Assembly: GCA_016235425.1 (NCBI GenBank)
Contig: JACRLC010000005.1
Span: forward strand, 42,272-106,271
Direction: 5' to 3'
Origin: Chloroflexota bacterium
Lineage (GTDB): Bacteria > Chloroflexota > Anaerolineae > Anaerolineales > Villigracilaceae
DNA length: 64,000 nucleotides
This document shows positions 1-7,467 of the stretch, piece after piece (positions within the stretch are counted from its first letter, which is position 1; each line of letters opens with the position of its first letter). The notes below the pieces were generated by a model. It saw nothing but the letters and a program-made list of their open reading frames with translations. It did no database searches and was not told where the DNA came from. A program made the position numbers and the translations under genes.

Positions 1-35
1 GATGTATTTTACATGAGAGACTTTCATTTGTCCAG

Positions 36-827
36 TTAATTGATGGGCGTTAATGTCGCGGTGGGAAGCTGTGTGCCCGGTCCCGGTGTGAGGGGTGTGC
101 TTGTGGGCGGGCGCGTCGCGGTGGGAGTCACGATGTTTACGGGGATGACCAATTGCTGGCCCACGAAAATTGCATTCGGATCTTCCAATTCATTTTCCTT
201 GATGATCTCCTCCTCGGTGCTGTTGAATTTTGCGGCGATCAAAGCGAGCGTATCGCCCGATTCGACCGTATAGTCAATCTTTGTACCGCGTGGGAGATCG
301 GCTGGGATGGGCGTTGGTGTGGGAAGAGCCATGCCGGGATTGGGCAATGTGAGAACCATTCCGGGGACAATATTCTGTGTTGTTGGGTCAACGCCAATGG
401 GCAGGCCTGTTTGCTCGTTTACGCCGCCATACGGGTTAAGGTACATGATGAGCGCGACGCCATCATCGCCGAGATTGTACTTTTCAGCGATAAGCGCAAG
501 ATAATCACCCTCCTGAACGGTGTAACTAAAAGGTGACGAGAAGGTAGGTGTAAGCGTGACGGTCGCTGTCGGGGTGATGGTGGGAGTCTCCGTCGGTGTG
601 CTTGTACTGGTCGGCGAGGGTGTAATGGTCGGCGTGGGTGTCTCTGTGGCAAAGAGCGCGCCGATCGGTTTATCCGGCCCGCTGAGCCAGACGATCAACA
701 TGATCACACCGGCGAGCACCAGCACACCGGCAATGATGTAGATGATATTTGGGCCGCGTCGCTGCCGCCTCTTGCGATAAGAGCTGATCACACTCGAAGT
801 TGAAGATTGAGTCGGTGGTTTGTTCAT
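36..827 (-). CDS. Membrane-anchored protein with two LysM domains
   Basis: This 263-residue protein probably binds peptidoglycan at the cell surface. It has a basic N-terminus, one membrane segment at about residues 29-50, and a Thr/Pro-rich linker at about 60-98. Two LysM repeats follow, at about 101-163 (starting YTVQEGDYLALIAEKYN) and 185-230 (YTVESGDTLALIAAKFN), and then a second T/P-rich tail. The ATG at 825-827 follows an AGAGGAAAC ribosome site. The membrane segment places the LysM domains outside the cell, an inference from orientation by positive charges. No catalytic domain is visible, so it is a binding or scaffold protein rather than a hydrolase. It lies downstream of uvrA on the same strand, but a palindromic gap of about 190 bases suggests it is not in the same operon. 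Confidence 0.85.
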   Translation of the reverse strand: MNKPPTQSSTSSVISSYRKRRQRRGPNIIYIIAGVLVLAGVIMLIVWLSGPDKPIGALFATETPTPTITPSPTSTSTPTETPTITPTATVTLTPTFSSPFSYTVQEGDYLALIAEKYNLGDDGVALIMYLNPYGGVNEQTGLPIGVDPTTQNIVPGMVLTLPNPGMALPTPTPIPADLPRGTKIDYTVESGDTLALIAAKFNSTEEEIIKENELEDPNAIFVGQQLVIPVNIVTPTATRPPTSTPLTPGPGTQLPTATLTPIN

Positions 828-934
828 GATATGTTTCCTCTTTCAAGGCGCGCCCACACGAGACTTGTCCCTTCCGGCGCATATTGAAAATAATTCTACC
901 TGAAAAACGGGGATTGTGCCGCGGGAAATGTTTG

Positions 935-1012
935 CAAGTACACAGGTAAACAAGAGCACAGTATTTTGCTCATGAACTTGCCTGCCTGTTTACGTGTCCA
1001 CTTGTGTACTTG
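935..1012. repeat. Imperfect inverted repeat between uvrA and the LysM gene
   Basis: The left arm starts CAAGTACACAGGTAAACA and the right arm ends CACTTGTGTACTTG. The arms are complementary except for an extra nine bases on the right. It may act as a terminator for uvrA (minus strand) or be a copy of a dispersed palindromic repeat. No T-tract is evident. Confidence 0.5.
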
Positions 1013-1021
1013 TCTGCGTGC

Positions 1022-3937
1022 CTACCTGCCCAAATGCGCCTTCAGAAACTGCCCTGTATACGACCCCTTGACCTTCATGATCTGTTCCGGCGTTCCCTCC
1101 GCCACCAATTCACCGCCGCGGTCGCCGCCTTCGGGACCGAGATCGATCAACCAGTCCGCAATCTTGATGATGTCGAGATTGTGTTCGATGATGAGAACAG
1201 AGTTGCCCGCGTCCACGAGTCTCTGCAATACTTCGATCAGCTTGTGAACGTCCGCGGCGTGCAGACCCACAGACGGCTCATCCAGTACGTACAGCGTGCG
1301 TCCCGTTGCGCGGCGCGACAATTCCTTCGAGAGCTTTATGCGTTGCGCCTCACCGCCTGAAAGCGTGGTGGCAGGCTGGCCGACGCGCACGTAGCCAAGC
1401 CCCACTTCCTGCAACAACTTCAACTTGCTCATCATCGGCGGATAATTCTTGAACTCTTCCAAAGCGTGGTCAACGGTCATGTCCAGCACGTCGGCAATCG
1501 AAGATTTATCCCGGAACATCACCTGCAACGTCTCGCGGTTGAAGCGCCTGCCGTGGCATACGTCGCAGGGCACGTACACATCCGGCAGGAACTGCATCTC
1601 GATCCGCAGTTCGCCCTGTCCCTGGCAGGCTTCACAGCGCCCGCCGTGCACGTTGAACGAGAAACGTCCCGGCTTGTAGCCGCGCACTTTGCTTTCGGGC
1701 AGTTCCGCGTAAAGTTTTCTGATCTCGTCGAACAGGCCCGTATAAGTTCCGGGGTTCGAGCGCGGCGTGCGGCCAATCGGCGACTGGTCAATGTTGATGA
1801 TCTTGTCGAGATGCTCGATGCCCTCAATTTTTTCATGCTCACCCGCGGATGCGCGCGCCCCCATCAACTTTCCGGCGAGGGCGTTGTACAAAATATCGCT
1901 CATCAACGTGGACTTGCCAGACCCCGAAACGCCCGTGATACAAACCAACTTCCCAAGCGGGATCGAGACATTTATGCCCTTCAAATTATTCGCGGACGCG
2001 CCGATGATTCTCAGCGATTTGCCGTTTCCCTCCCGCCTCTTTTTCGGGATTTCAATCTGCTTGCGCCCCGAAAGATATTGACCTGTCAACGACTTTGGGT
2101 GCGCCAAAATCTGTTTCGGCGTTCCCTCCGCAATGACGCGCCCGCCATGCTCGCCAGCCGCCGGCCCCAGGTCAATGATCCAGTCTGCTTCGCGGATGGT
2201 CTCGTCATCGTGTTCAACGACCAAAACCGTGTTGCCCAAATCACGCAGACCTTTCAGCGTTTCGAGCAGGCGCGTATTATCGCGTGGATGCAATCCGATG
2301 GACGGCTCATCCAACACATACAACACACCAACGAGACGTGATCCAACCTGGGTCGCAAGCCGGATGCGTTGCGCTTCGCCGCCCGATAACGTTGTGGCGG
2401 AGCGATTCAAGGTCAGATAATCAAGGCCAACATTTACAAGGAATGTAAGTCTCTCGTGAATTTCCTTGATTACTCGTTCGGCAATCGTCTTCTGTTTTGA
2501 GGTGAGCGGGGAAGTCTTGCCGGAAATTCTCTTCACCCAATCCAGCGTTTTCAACACGGGCCAGGATGTGGCTGTGATGATGTTGACGTCATCCACAGTC
2601 ACAGCCAGCGCGGCAGGATTGAGACGCTTTCCCTGGCAGGTGGGGCAGGGCCGGTCGGACATGAACTCCGAAATCTTTTCGCGCATGAATTCGGAGTTTG
2701 TCTCGCGGTAGCGGCGTTCCAGGTTTGTGATCACGCCTTCGAACGCGCGTGTGAATTTGAACTCATTGCCGTTCGAGTTTTTGTACAGCATCTGGATTTG
2801 CTTTTCGCCGGTTCCGTACAGGACGATGTTGAGCTGTTCCTTCGACAAATCCTTGACCGGCTTATCCAGGTCAATCTTGAAATGCCGCGCCGCGGCTTCG
2901 AGACTTTGCCAGTAATAACCGCCTTCTTCCTTCGGCCCGCTCCACTCCATGCTGGCGATGGCCCCCTCGTTCAGTGACCGCTCCGTGTCCGGGATGATGC
3001 GGTCCGGGTCAATCTCCAGCTTCGAGCCGAGTCCCTGACAGTCCGGGCACGCGCCTTGCGGGGTGTTGAATGAGAACGTGCGCGGCTCCACTTCCGAGAT
3101 GCTGATGCCGTGTTCGGGGCAGGCGAGATGTTCGGAGAAGTGGATATCTTCACCCTCACCCTGAGTCCCTCTCCCAGCGGGAGAGGGGTTGGGGTGAGGG
3201 AGATTGATGGAGACATAACCTTCGCCGAACTTGAGCGCAGTTTCCACGGAATCGGTCAGGCGAGTACGCGCCGCCTTCTTTTCGTCTTTATCGCCCTCAT
3301 GCGAAATAACAAGACGATCCACCACCGCTTCGATGGTGTGTTGCTTGTAGCGATCCAGTTCAATTTCATCGTCGAGCGAGTGAACGTTTCCATCCACACG
3401 GGCGCGTGCGAATCCTGCCTTGCGAATCTCCTCGAAGACGGCCTGATACGTGCCTTTGCGTCCGCGCACCAGTGGAGATAGCACGAGAATGCGCGTGCCT
3501 TCGGGGAGCTTCTCGATCTTGTCCACGATCTCCTGTGCCGATTGCTTGACCACTTCACGTCCGCAAACGGGACAGTGCGGGATGCCCGCACGCGCGAACA
3601 AAAGCCTCATGTAGTCATAAATTTCGGTAACGGTTCCAACCGTCGAACGGGGATTATGCGAGGTGGATTTCTGGTCAATGGAAACGGCGGGGGAGAGGCC
3701 GTCAATGTAGTCCACATCGGGTTTGTTCATCTGCCCGATGAACTGGCGCGCGTATGCCGAAAGCGACTCAACGTAACGGCGTTGTCCCTCTGCGAAGATC
3801 GTATCGAACGCCAATGACGACTTGCCCGACCCCGACAAGCCTGTGATGACCACAAATTTGTCGCGCGGGATCTCAACGGTGATGTTCTTTAAATTATGGA
3901 CGCGTGCGCCTACAACACGGATGATATTGGATGACAT
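1022..3937 (-). CDS. uvrA: Excinuclease ABC subunit A
   Basis: UvrA is the damage-sensing ATPase of nucleotide excision repair, loading UvrB at lesions. The 971-residue product has both ABC ATPase halves: Walker [10 protein letters not shown] and GVSGSGKST, and signatures [12 protein letters not shown] and [12 protein letters not shown]. It also has zinc-binding Cys pairs (CPVCG, CPDCQG, CPTCQG, CEACQG and CDVCHG). I chose the ATG at 3935-3937 (MSSNIIRV) because family members start near this point and an AAAAGGG site precedes it. The open frame extends 13 codons further, but that first ATG overlaps the -10 box. An unusual 17-residue segment ([17 protein letters not shown]) just before the second zinc site is encoded by a palindromic repeat at 3153-3200 that is also found between genes elsewhere in the window. 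Confidence 0.97.
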   Translation of the reverse strand: MSSNIIRVVGARVHNLKNITVEIPRDKFVVITGLSGSGKSSLAFDTIFAEGQRRYVESLSAYARQFIGQMNKPDVDYIDGLSPAVSIDQKSTSHNPRSTVGTVTEIYDYMRLLFARAGIPHCPVCGREVVKQSAQEIVDKIEKLPEGTRILVLSPLVRGRKGTYQAVFEEIRKAGFARARVDGNVHSLDDEIELDRYKQHTIEAVVDRLVISHEGDKDEKKAARTRLTDSVETALKFGEGYVSINLPHPNPSPAGRGTQGEGEDIHFSEHLACPEHGISISEVEPRTFSFNTPQGACPDCQGLGSKLEIDPDRIIPDTERSLNEGAIASMEWSGPKEEGGYYWQSLEAAARHFKIDLDKPVKDLSKEQLNIVLYGTGEKQIQMLYKNSNGNEFKFTRAFEGVITNLERRYRETNSEFMREKISEFMSDRPCPTCQGKRLNPAALAVTVDDVNIITATSWPVLKTLDWVKRISGKTSPLTSKQKTIAERVIKEIHERLTFLVNVGLDYLTLNRSATTLSGGEAQRIRLATQVGSRLVGVLYVLDEPSIGLHPRDNTRLLETLKGLRDLGNTVLVVEHDDETIREADWIIDLGPAAGEHGGRVIAEGTPKQILAHPKSLTGQYLSGRKQIEIPKKRREGNGKSLRIIGASANNLKGINVSIPLGKLVCITGVSGSGKSTLMSDILYNALAGKLMGARASAGEHEKIEGIEHLDKIINIDQSPIGRTPRSNPGTYTGLFDEIRKLYAELPESKVRGYKPGRFSFNVHGGRCEACQGQGELRIEMQFLPDVYVPCDVCHGRRFNRETLQVMFRDKSSIADVLDMTVDHALEEFKNYPPMMSKLKLLQEVGLGYVRVGQPATTLSGGEAQRIKLSKELSRRATGRTLYVLDEPSVGLHAADVHKLIEVLQRLVDAGNSVLIIEHNLDIIKIADWLIDLGPEGGDRGGELVAEGTPEQIMKVKGSYTGQFLKAHLGR
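3153..3200. repeat. Palindromic repeat (family A) inside uvrA
   Basis: Arms CCCTCACC...CCCTCTCCC and GGGAGAGGG...GGGTGAGGG flank a short loop. The same element appears at 12807-12892, 16454-16525, 44475-44512, 44811-44844 and 57864-57913, all between genes. Here it is in frame and translated. Confidence 0.85.
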
Positions 3938-3974
3938 GGGTTGACCCTTTTGGAAAATGGGAAAAGCGAATCGC

Positions 3975-3980
3975 ATTATA
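3975..3980 (-). promoter_or_regulatory. Extended -10 promoter of uvrA
   Basis: On the minus strand the sequence reads TGTGCTATAATGCG: a perfect TATAAT preceded by the TGn extension. Transcription would start about 30 bases before the uvrA ATG. The same TGTGCTATAATG string drives the aspS leader. Confidence 0.6.
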
Positions 3981-4444
3981 GCACATTTGTTTCAATAATC
4001 ACGGCTGTTATTTGCCGTTCGCGATTCACAAGACCTTAAATTATACCAGCCGCAAATTTTTGCCCAAATTGAATCCACCCAGCACTTTATAGTTTTCTCA
4101 AAGTAACTCGACAATCGTCATGCTGAGCCCTTCGACAAGCTCACTTGTGCCTGCGCCAGGTGCAGGCAGGATAAACTCCGCGAAGCATCTTTACCATGGT
4201 GAAAGAGACCCTTCGGTCGCAACGCCTGCCATGAACCGTTGGGTTGAGCCTGTCGCCCGTCCTGATGTTCGGGCCAGGGAAACCTTGTCGAAGGGAACGC
4301 CCCCTCACCTGTACCTGCCCTGTCCCGTCCGGGCCAGGACGGGGTGGCAAGGTGCAGGCAGGGTGACACAGAATTGGATTTTGAGAAAGCTATACCCAGT
4401 ATTTAGTCTCACGTTTCGTCAAGCAGTGAAATTGAAATGTTGCG
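3981..4444. repeat. Non-coding gap with dispersed repeats (family B)
   Basis: No convincing gene is present. From about 4120 to 4370 there are several copies of the CCTTCGACAAGCTCA / TGAGCCTGTCGAAGG type repeat, together with GTGCAGGCAGG and CGAAGCATCTTT pieces, partly in inverted orientation. This kind of mosaic is a repeat cluster rather than protein-coding sequence. Short open frames across it (for example 4120-4512) are built from these repeats. Confidence 0.6.
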
Positions 4445-4502
4445 TGATATACTGCCTGCAACTTCTCAAATCCGGCGGGGTTATGTTTAGCAAACCCGCC
4501 GG
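4445..4502 (+). promoter_or_regulatory. Extended -10 and leader hairpin before the sigma factor gene
   Basis: TGATATACT (TATACT at 4448-4453 with a TGn extension) is followed by a strong hairpin of CCGGCGGG (4472-4479) and CCCGCCGG (4495-4502), 15 bases before the GTG start. There is no T-tract, so the hairpin is more likely a translation or mRNA-stability element than a terminator. Confidence 0.5.
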
Positions 4503-4517
4503 TAAGGTTTAACCAAC

Positions 4518-5090
4518 GTGCCTGAACCGGAATTCAAAGAAGATGAAGTGCTGACGCGTGCCTCGGAAGGCGATCGTGAGTCCTTTGGTCTGCTTTATGA
4601 GCGCTATGTAGACCGCATCTTCAACTACGTTTACTACCGAACGGGGAACCTGCACGACGCGGAAGACCTGACGGCGCGTGTCTTCCAGCGTGCGATGAAT
4701 CACATTAAAAACTATACGGACCGCGGTGTACCATTTTCGGCCTGGTTGTATCGCATCGCGCACAACCTCGTTGCCAACTGGCACCGCGACCGGAGCCGCA
4801 AGCAGGAGATTCCGCTCGATGATCTGCCGATCCTGCCCGCCAAAGGCGATCACCCTGAAAGGAACCTGGTCCGTTCGCAGGAACAGGATGCGCTTCTCCG
4901 TTTGATCCGCCGTTTGCCTCCCGAACGGCAAAGCCTTCTGATCCTGAAGTTTGTCGAGAACATGTCGAATTCGGAGATCGGTGAAATCATGGGACGTTCC
5001 GAAGGAGCCGTGAAGAGTCTTTATCATCGCACTCTTTTGGCGCTTCGCGATCAGCTGGGAGATCAAAACATTAACCTTGAAGGAGAGTAA
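4518..5090 (+). CDS. RNA polymerase sigma factor, sigma-70 (ECF-like)
   Basis: The 190-residue product has sigma region 2 at about residues 10-85 (ESFGLLYERYVDRIFNYVYY; AEDLTARVFQRA). Region 4 is at about 128-180 (LPPERQSLLILKFVENMSN; GRSEGAVKSLYHRTL, a helix-turn-helix). Regions 1 and 3 are absent, as in ECF sigma factors. The start is GTG at 4518-4520. The downstream degV gene follows after four bases with its ribosome site inside the sigma gene's end, so they are probably co-transcribed. No anti-sigma gene is recognisable. The small membrane protein at 5947 is the only candidate partner, and nothing in its sequence shows that role. Confidence 0.9.
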   Translation: MPEPEFKEDEVLTRASEGDRESFGLLYERYVDRIFNYVYYRTGNLHDAEDLTARVFQRAMNHIKNYTDRGVPFSAWLYRIAHNLVANWHRDRSRKQEIPLDDLPILPAKGDHPERNLVRSQEQDALLRLIRRLPPERQSLLILKFVENMSNSEIGEIMGRSEGAVKSLYHRTLLALRDQLGDQNINLEGE

Positions 5091-5094
5091 AACC

Positions 5095-5940
5095 ATGTTA
5101 CGAATCGTGACCGACGGAGCCGCCGATATCCCTCCTGAGTGGGAAAAAGAGTTCGATATCCACATCATTCCCATCAACATTCATTTCGGTGAAAAGACCT
5201 ATATCCAAAACGTGGATTTGGATTTTGACGGGTTTTACAAAATGGTGGATTCAAAATCCCACCCGTTCCCAAAGACCTCCCAGCCCTCGCCGCACCAATT
5301 CGTGGAGTTTTACAAAAAGAACTTCCAGCCTGGCGATACGATCCTTTCCATTCATATCACCAGCAAGCTTTCGGGCACGTACGCCTCCGCAGTTGCCGCG
5401 GCGGAGGAGTTGAAAGGGACGTACAACGTTGTCACAGTTGACACATTGGGCGGCTCGATGGGAACCGGCTTCATGTGCCGCACCGCGCGCCGCATGGAAC
5501 GCGCCGGAAAAAGCGTGGATGAAATCGTGCGCTATCTCGAATCCATTCGCAGCAAAACCCTCATCATCCTCACGCTCGATACGCTCGAATATGCCCGCCG
5601 AAGCGGCCGCGTGGGGACGCTTTCCGCCGCGCTGGCCTCCGTGCTGAACGTCAAGCCGATTGCCCGCCTGGAGGACGGCCTCGTCAACATGGTGGACAAG
5701 GTCCGCACACGCAAGGTTGCCATTGACCGCGTCATTGCGCTTGGCAGGGAAGCGGTCGGTAGTTCGCCGGTTTATCTTGGCGTTGTCCATGCCCGTGATC
5801 TCGAATCGGGCAAGGCATTAATGGAAGAAGCCAAAAGACATTTCAACATCAAAGACATGCAACTGACCGATCTCTCCATTTCGCTCGCCATCAACTTTGG
5901 CCCCGGTACGGTCGGATTGGTGTTGTATCCTGCAGAATAG
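5095..5940 (+). CDS. DegV family fatty-acid-binding protein
   Basis: The 281-residue protein has the DegV fold signature: an N-terminal TDGAADIPPEW motif, then SQPSPHQFVEFYKK, SGTYASAVAAAEEL and the TLEYARRSGRVG loop. DegV (FakB-type) proteins bind a fatty acid and present it to the kinase FakA for phosphorylation. No fakA is visible here. The ATG at 5095 follows AAGGAGAG, which is better than the upstream in-frame start at 5077. Expression is probably coupled to the sigma gene. Confidence 0.9.
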   Translation: MLRIVTDGAADIPPEWEKEFDIHIIPINIHFGEKTYIQNVDLDFDGFYKMVDSKSHPFPKTSQPSPHQFVEFYKKNFQPGDTILSIHITSKLSGTYASAVAAAEELKGTYNVVTVDTLGGSMGTGFMCRTARRMERAGKSVDEIVRYLESIRSKTLIILTLDTLEYARRSGRVGTLSAALASVLNVKPIARLEDGLVNMVDKVRTRKVAIDRVIALGREAVGSSPVYLGVVHARDLESGKALMEEAKRHFNIKDMQLTDLSISLAINFGPGTVGLVLYPAE

Positions 5941-5946
5941 GTAAGA

Positions 5947-6222
5947 ATGACAAAACGCAAGCAGACTCCCACCCCTGACGAAGAACTCAACGCTCTCGAA
6001 GCGCATCTGGCCGGGACCTTAAAGCCGGTCGCGCCTCCGAAGGACATTATCCAACGCCTGCGCGACAAGGTCCACGTGCCCGCGCGCGAGGAGATCGTCT
6101 TGCGCCTGCGCGACTGGCGTTCCCTGTTTTTCATTTTCGGCGGCGTGATGTCTGGGATGTTGGTGATCATTACCGTTGCCCGCGCTTTGTTTTATCTTTC
6201 GGGACGAAGGCATACGGGGTAG
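5947..6222 (+). CDS. Small membrane protein of unknown function
   Basis: This 91-residue protein has a charged N-terminal half (residues 1-60, predicted helical) and one membrane segment at about 61-84 (LFFIFGGVMSGMLVIITVAR). It has a short basic tail. It starts six bases after degV and ends at a good terminator, so it is the last gene of the sigma-degV transcript. I do not recognise the family. Co-transcription with a sigma factor makes a regulatory membrane role conceivable, but nothing in the sequence shows it. Confidence 0.65.
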   Translation: MTKRKQTPTPDEELNALEAHLAGTLKPVAPPKDIIQRLRDKVHVPAREEIVLRLRDWRSLFFIFGGVMSGMLVIITVARALFYLSGRRHTG

Positions 6223-6232
6223 ATGTTATTTT

Positions 6233-6267
6233 AGATCCTAAGGGTTTCAAAAACCCTTAGGGTCTTT
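6233..6267 (+). terminator. Rho-independent terminator after the sigma-degV operon
   Basis: The stem GATCCTAAGGGTTT / AAACCCTTAGGGTC with a short CAA loop is followed by TTTTT. It closes the plus-strand operon 4518-6222. Confidence 0.85.
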
Positions 6268-6345
6268 TTAATCACCGTCCCGAAGGTTTGCGAAATTCAG
6301 TCGAGTTATGCAGGAGAATCTTCGGGACGTTTATTGGGGGCTTTT

Positions 6346-6672
6346 TTATTTCAACAATTCGTCGCACAACATCCGCGCTTCGGCGACTAAATCTGCATCC
6401 ACGGGGAGCTTGAATTCCTCAGTGACGCGCAATGTCAAATGGTCGGCGGCCAGCTTTAGGTCCGGGGAAAGATGCGGATCGTCTTTGATCAGGTTAAGCA
6501 AATCGTACGCGCTTGTGCTTGGGGGGCGAGTCCCGCGGCGGGTCAGATATTCCCGTATCGCGATTCCTGCCGCGCGCCGGGCGCAGACGCGTGCCTGCCC
6601 TTCGTTGCCATTTGCGCGCGCTTGCGCGGCTTTTTCAAACTCTGCCTCTATTTGTTTTGTCCATTCTGTCAT
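6346..6672 (-). CDS. Small helical protein of unknown function
   Basis: The 108-residue product is rich in Ala, Glu and Arg and is predicted to be all-helical. Its middle reads RVCARRAAGIAIREYL and it ends DLVAEARMLCDELLK. The pattern resembles small HEPN-like helical bundles, but the RxxxxH motif is absent and I do not assign it. The minus-strand -10 box TATAAT (6679-6684) lies only six bases before the ATG, so the mRNA is probably leaderless. It stands alone between the sigma-degV operon and the hydrogenase promoter. Confidence 0.65.
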   Translation of the reverse strand: MTEWTKQIEAEFEKAAQARANGNEGQARVCARRAAGIAIREYLTRRGTRPPSTSAYDLLNLIKDDPHLSPDLKLAADHLTLRVTEEFKLPVDADLVAEARMLCDELLK

Positions 6673-6678
6673 GCCGCG

Positions 6679-6684
6679 ATTATA
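6679..6684 (-). promoter_or_regulatory. Perfect -10 box immediately before an ATG (leaderless gene)
   Basis: TATAAT, then CGCGGC, then ATG on the minus strand. Transcription starting 6-8 bases after the -10 would begin at the start codon. Confidence 0.6.
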
Positions 6685-6722
6685 CCCGTCACCAGGGAGG
6701 CGTGATTATCATCACGTTTAAT

Positions 6723-6751
6723 TTGACTTTTCAATTTAACTGACATACAAT
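6723..6751 (+). promoter_or_regulatory. Strong sigma-70-type promoter of the group 4 hydrogenase operon
   Basis: TTGACT (6723-6728), a 17-base spacer and TACAAT (6746-6751) match the consensus well. The start would be near 6758, about 185 bases before the first hydrogenase gene, leaving a long leader. Confidence 0.75.
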
Positions 6752-6762
6752 GATACTAGAAA

Positions 6763-6778
6763 TGTGAATTTTGTCACA
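6763..6778 (+). promoter_or_regulatory. CRP/FNR-type operator at the hydrogenase promoter
   Basis: TGTGA-ATTTTG-TCACA has the exact arms and six-base spacing of a CRP-family site. It starts about five bases after the predicted transcription start, a position more suited to repression than activation. A near-identical site, TGTGA-ATTTTA-TCACA, lies at 31943-31958 at the far end of the gene cluster. Confidence 0.65.
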
Positions 6779-6784
6779 ATTTAA

Positions 6785-6930
6785 TGGGGTTGAGAGTTAG
6801 CCGCATCCAAGCCAAAGGATTGAGGAGCGCTTTTCTGTTTGCCATTGGCAGAACGGAGGCACTCGTGGATGAAAGGCTCGTTGTAAGTTTCCATTCCTAC
6901 TGCAAAGCAGGTAAATTGGATATTGTCGAG
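6785..6930 (+). ncRNA. Structured leader, candidate molybdenum-cofactor (Moco) riboswitch
   Basis: Several helices can be drawn: AUCC/GGAU around an AAGCCAAA loop (6805-6820), CUGUUUGCC/GGCAGAACGG (about 6835-6856), and GUGGAUGAAA paired to UUUCCAUUCCUAC (about 6865-6900) enclosing GGCUCGUUGUAAG. The strings GCACUC, GGAUGAAAGGCUCG and UUUCCAUUCCUAC resemble what I remember of the MOCO RNA motif. A mutually exclusive hairpin, UACUGC-AAA-GCAGGUA, lies just before the ribosome site GGGGAGG. The downstream operon starts with a HycB-like gene, typical of formate dehydrogenase partners that use Mo or W. The assignment rests on recollection of the motif and needs a covariance search. Confidence 0.5.
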
Positions 6931-6944
6931 GGGAGGTGACGGCC

Positions 6945-7466
6945 ATGCCCAGGGTCATCTATTGTGACATCACGCGTTGCGATAATTGCCGCGAGTGTGT
7001 GACAGCCTGTGAGCGCGAGCATTATGGGTGTAACCACATGTTCGTGCAAAAAATTGACGAAAGTTACGTTCCCGTGAATTGCAGGCATTGCGATGAAAGC
7101 CCCTGCGTGGAAGTCTGTCCAACCGGTGCGATGGCGCGGATAAGCGAAGACGTGGTGGCGATTGCTTCGATGAAGTGCATCGGTTGCCAGCTCTGTACAA
7201 TTGCCTGCCCGTTTGGCGCGGTATGGTTCGACGCATTGAATAAGGTCTCGCGAAAATGCGACTTGTGCCAGAGCCGCCTCGAACACGGACTCATCCCTGC
7301 GTGTGTGACGGCTTGTTCACCCCAGCACGCGTTGCAGTTCGGTGAATTTGAAGAGATGTTGAGCACTGCGCACGAGCGCGGTTTGCAGACCGTGATCACG
7401 CGCGCCAGTGGGGACCATGGAACGATCTTGAGCATCCCTGTGAATTGGAACGGGAAAGGAGTGTGA
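6945..7466 (+). CDS. HycB/CooF-like ferredoxin subunit of hydrogenase
   Basis: This 173-residue polyferredoxin carries four [4Fe-4S] clusters: CDNCRECVTAC, CRHCDESPCVEVCPTG, CIGCQLCTIACPFG and CDLCQSRLEHGLIPACVTAC. In formate hydrogenlyase and CO-oxidising complexes this subunit moves electrons from the dehydrogenase to the membrane hydrogenase. I chose the ATG at 6945 because GGGGAGG lies seven bases upstream. The alternative GTG at 6936 overlaps that ribosome site. It is the first gene of a seven-gene plus-strand operon. The formate or CO dehydrogenase that would feed it is not in this window. Confidence 0.9.
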   Translation: MPRVIYCDITRCDNCRECVTACEREHYGCNHMFVQKIDESYVPVNCRHCDESPCVEVCPTGAMARISEDVVAIASMKCIGCQLCTIACPFGAVWFDALNKVSRKCDLCQSRLEHGLIPACVTACSPQHALQFGEFEEMLSTAHERGLQTVITRASGDHGTILSIPVNWNGKGV

Positions 7467-7467
7467 C

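Noticed and set aside
4120..4370. CRISPR-like array
   Set aside because: The repeats are irregular, inverted and unequal in spacing, matching dispersed family B repeats elsewhere in the window.
6784..6939. 51-codon ORF in the hydrogenase leader (with an internal GTG start at 6865 behind GGAGG)
   Set aside because: The ATG lacks a ribosome site and the region is better explained as structured RNA. The internal GTG version of 24 codons cannot be excluded, but it overlaps the predicted helices.
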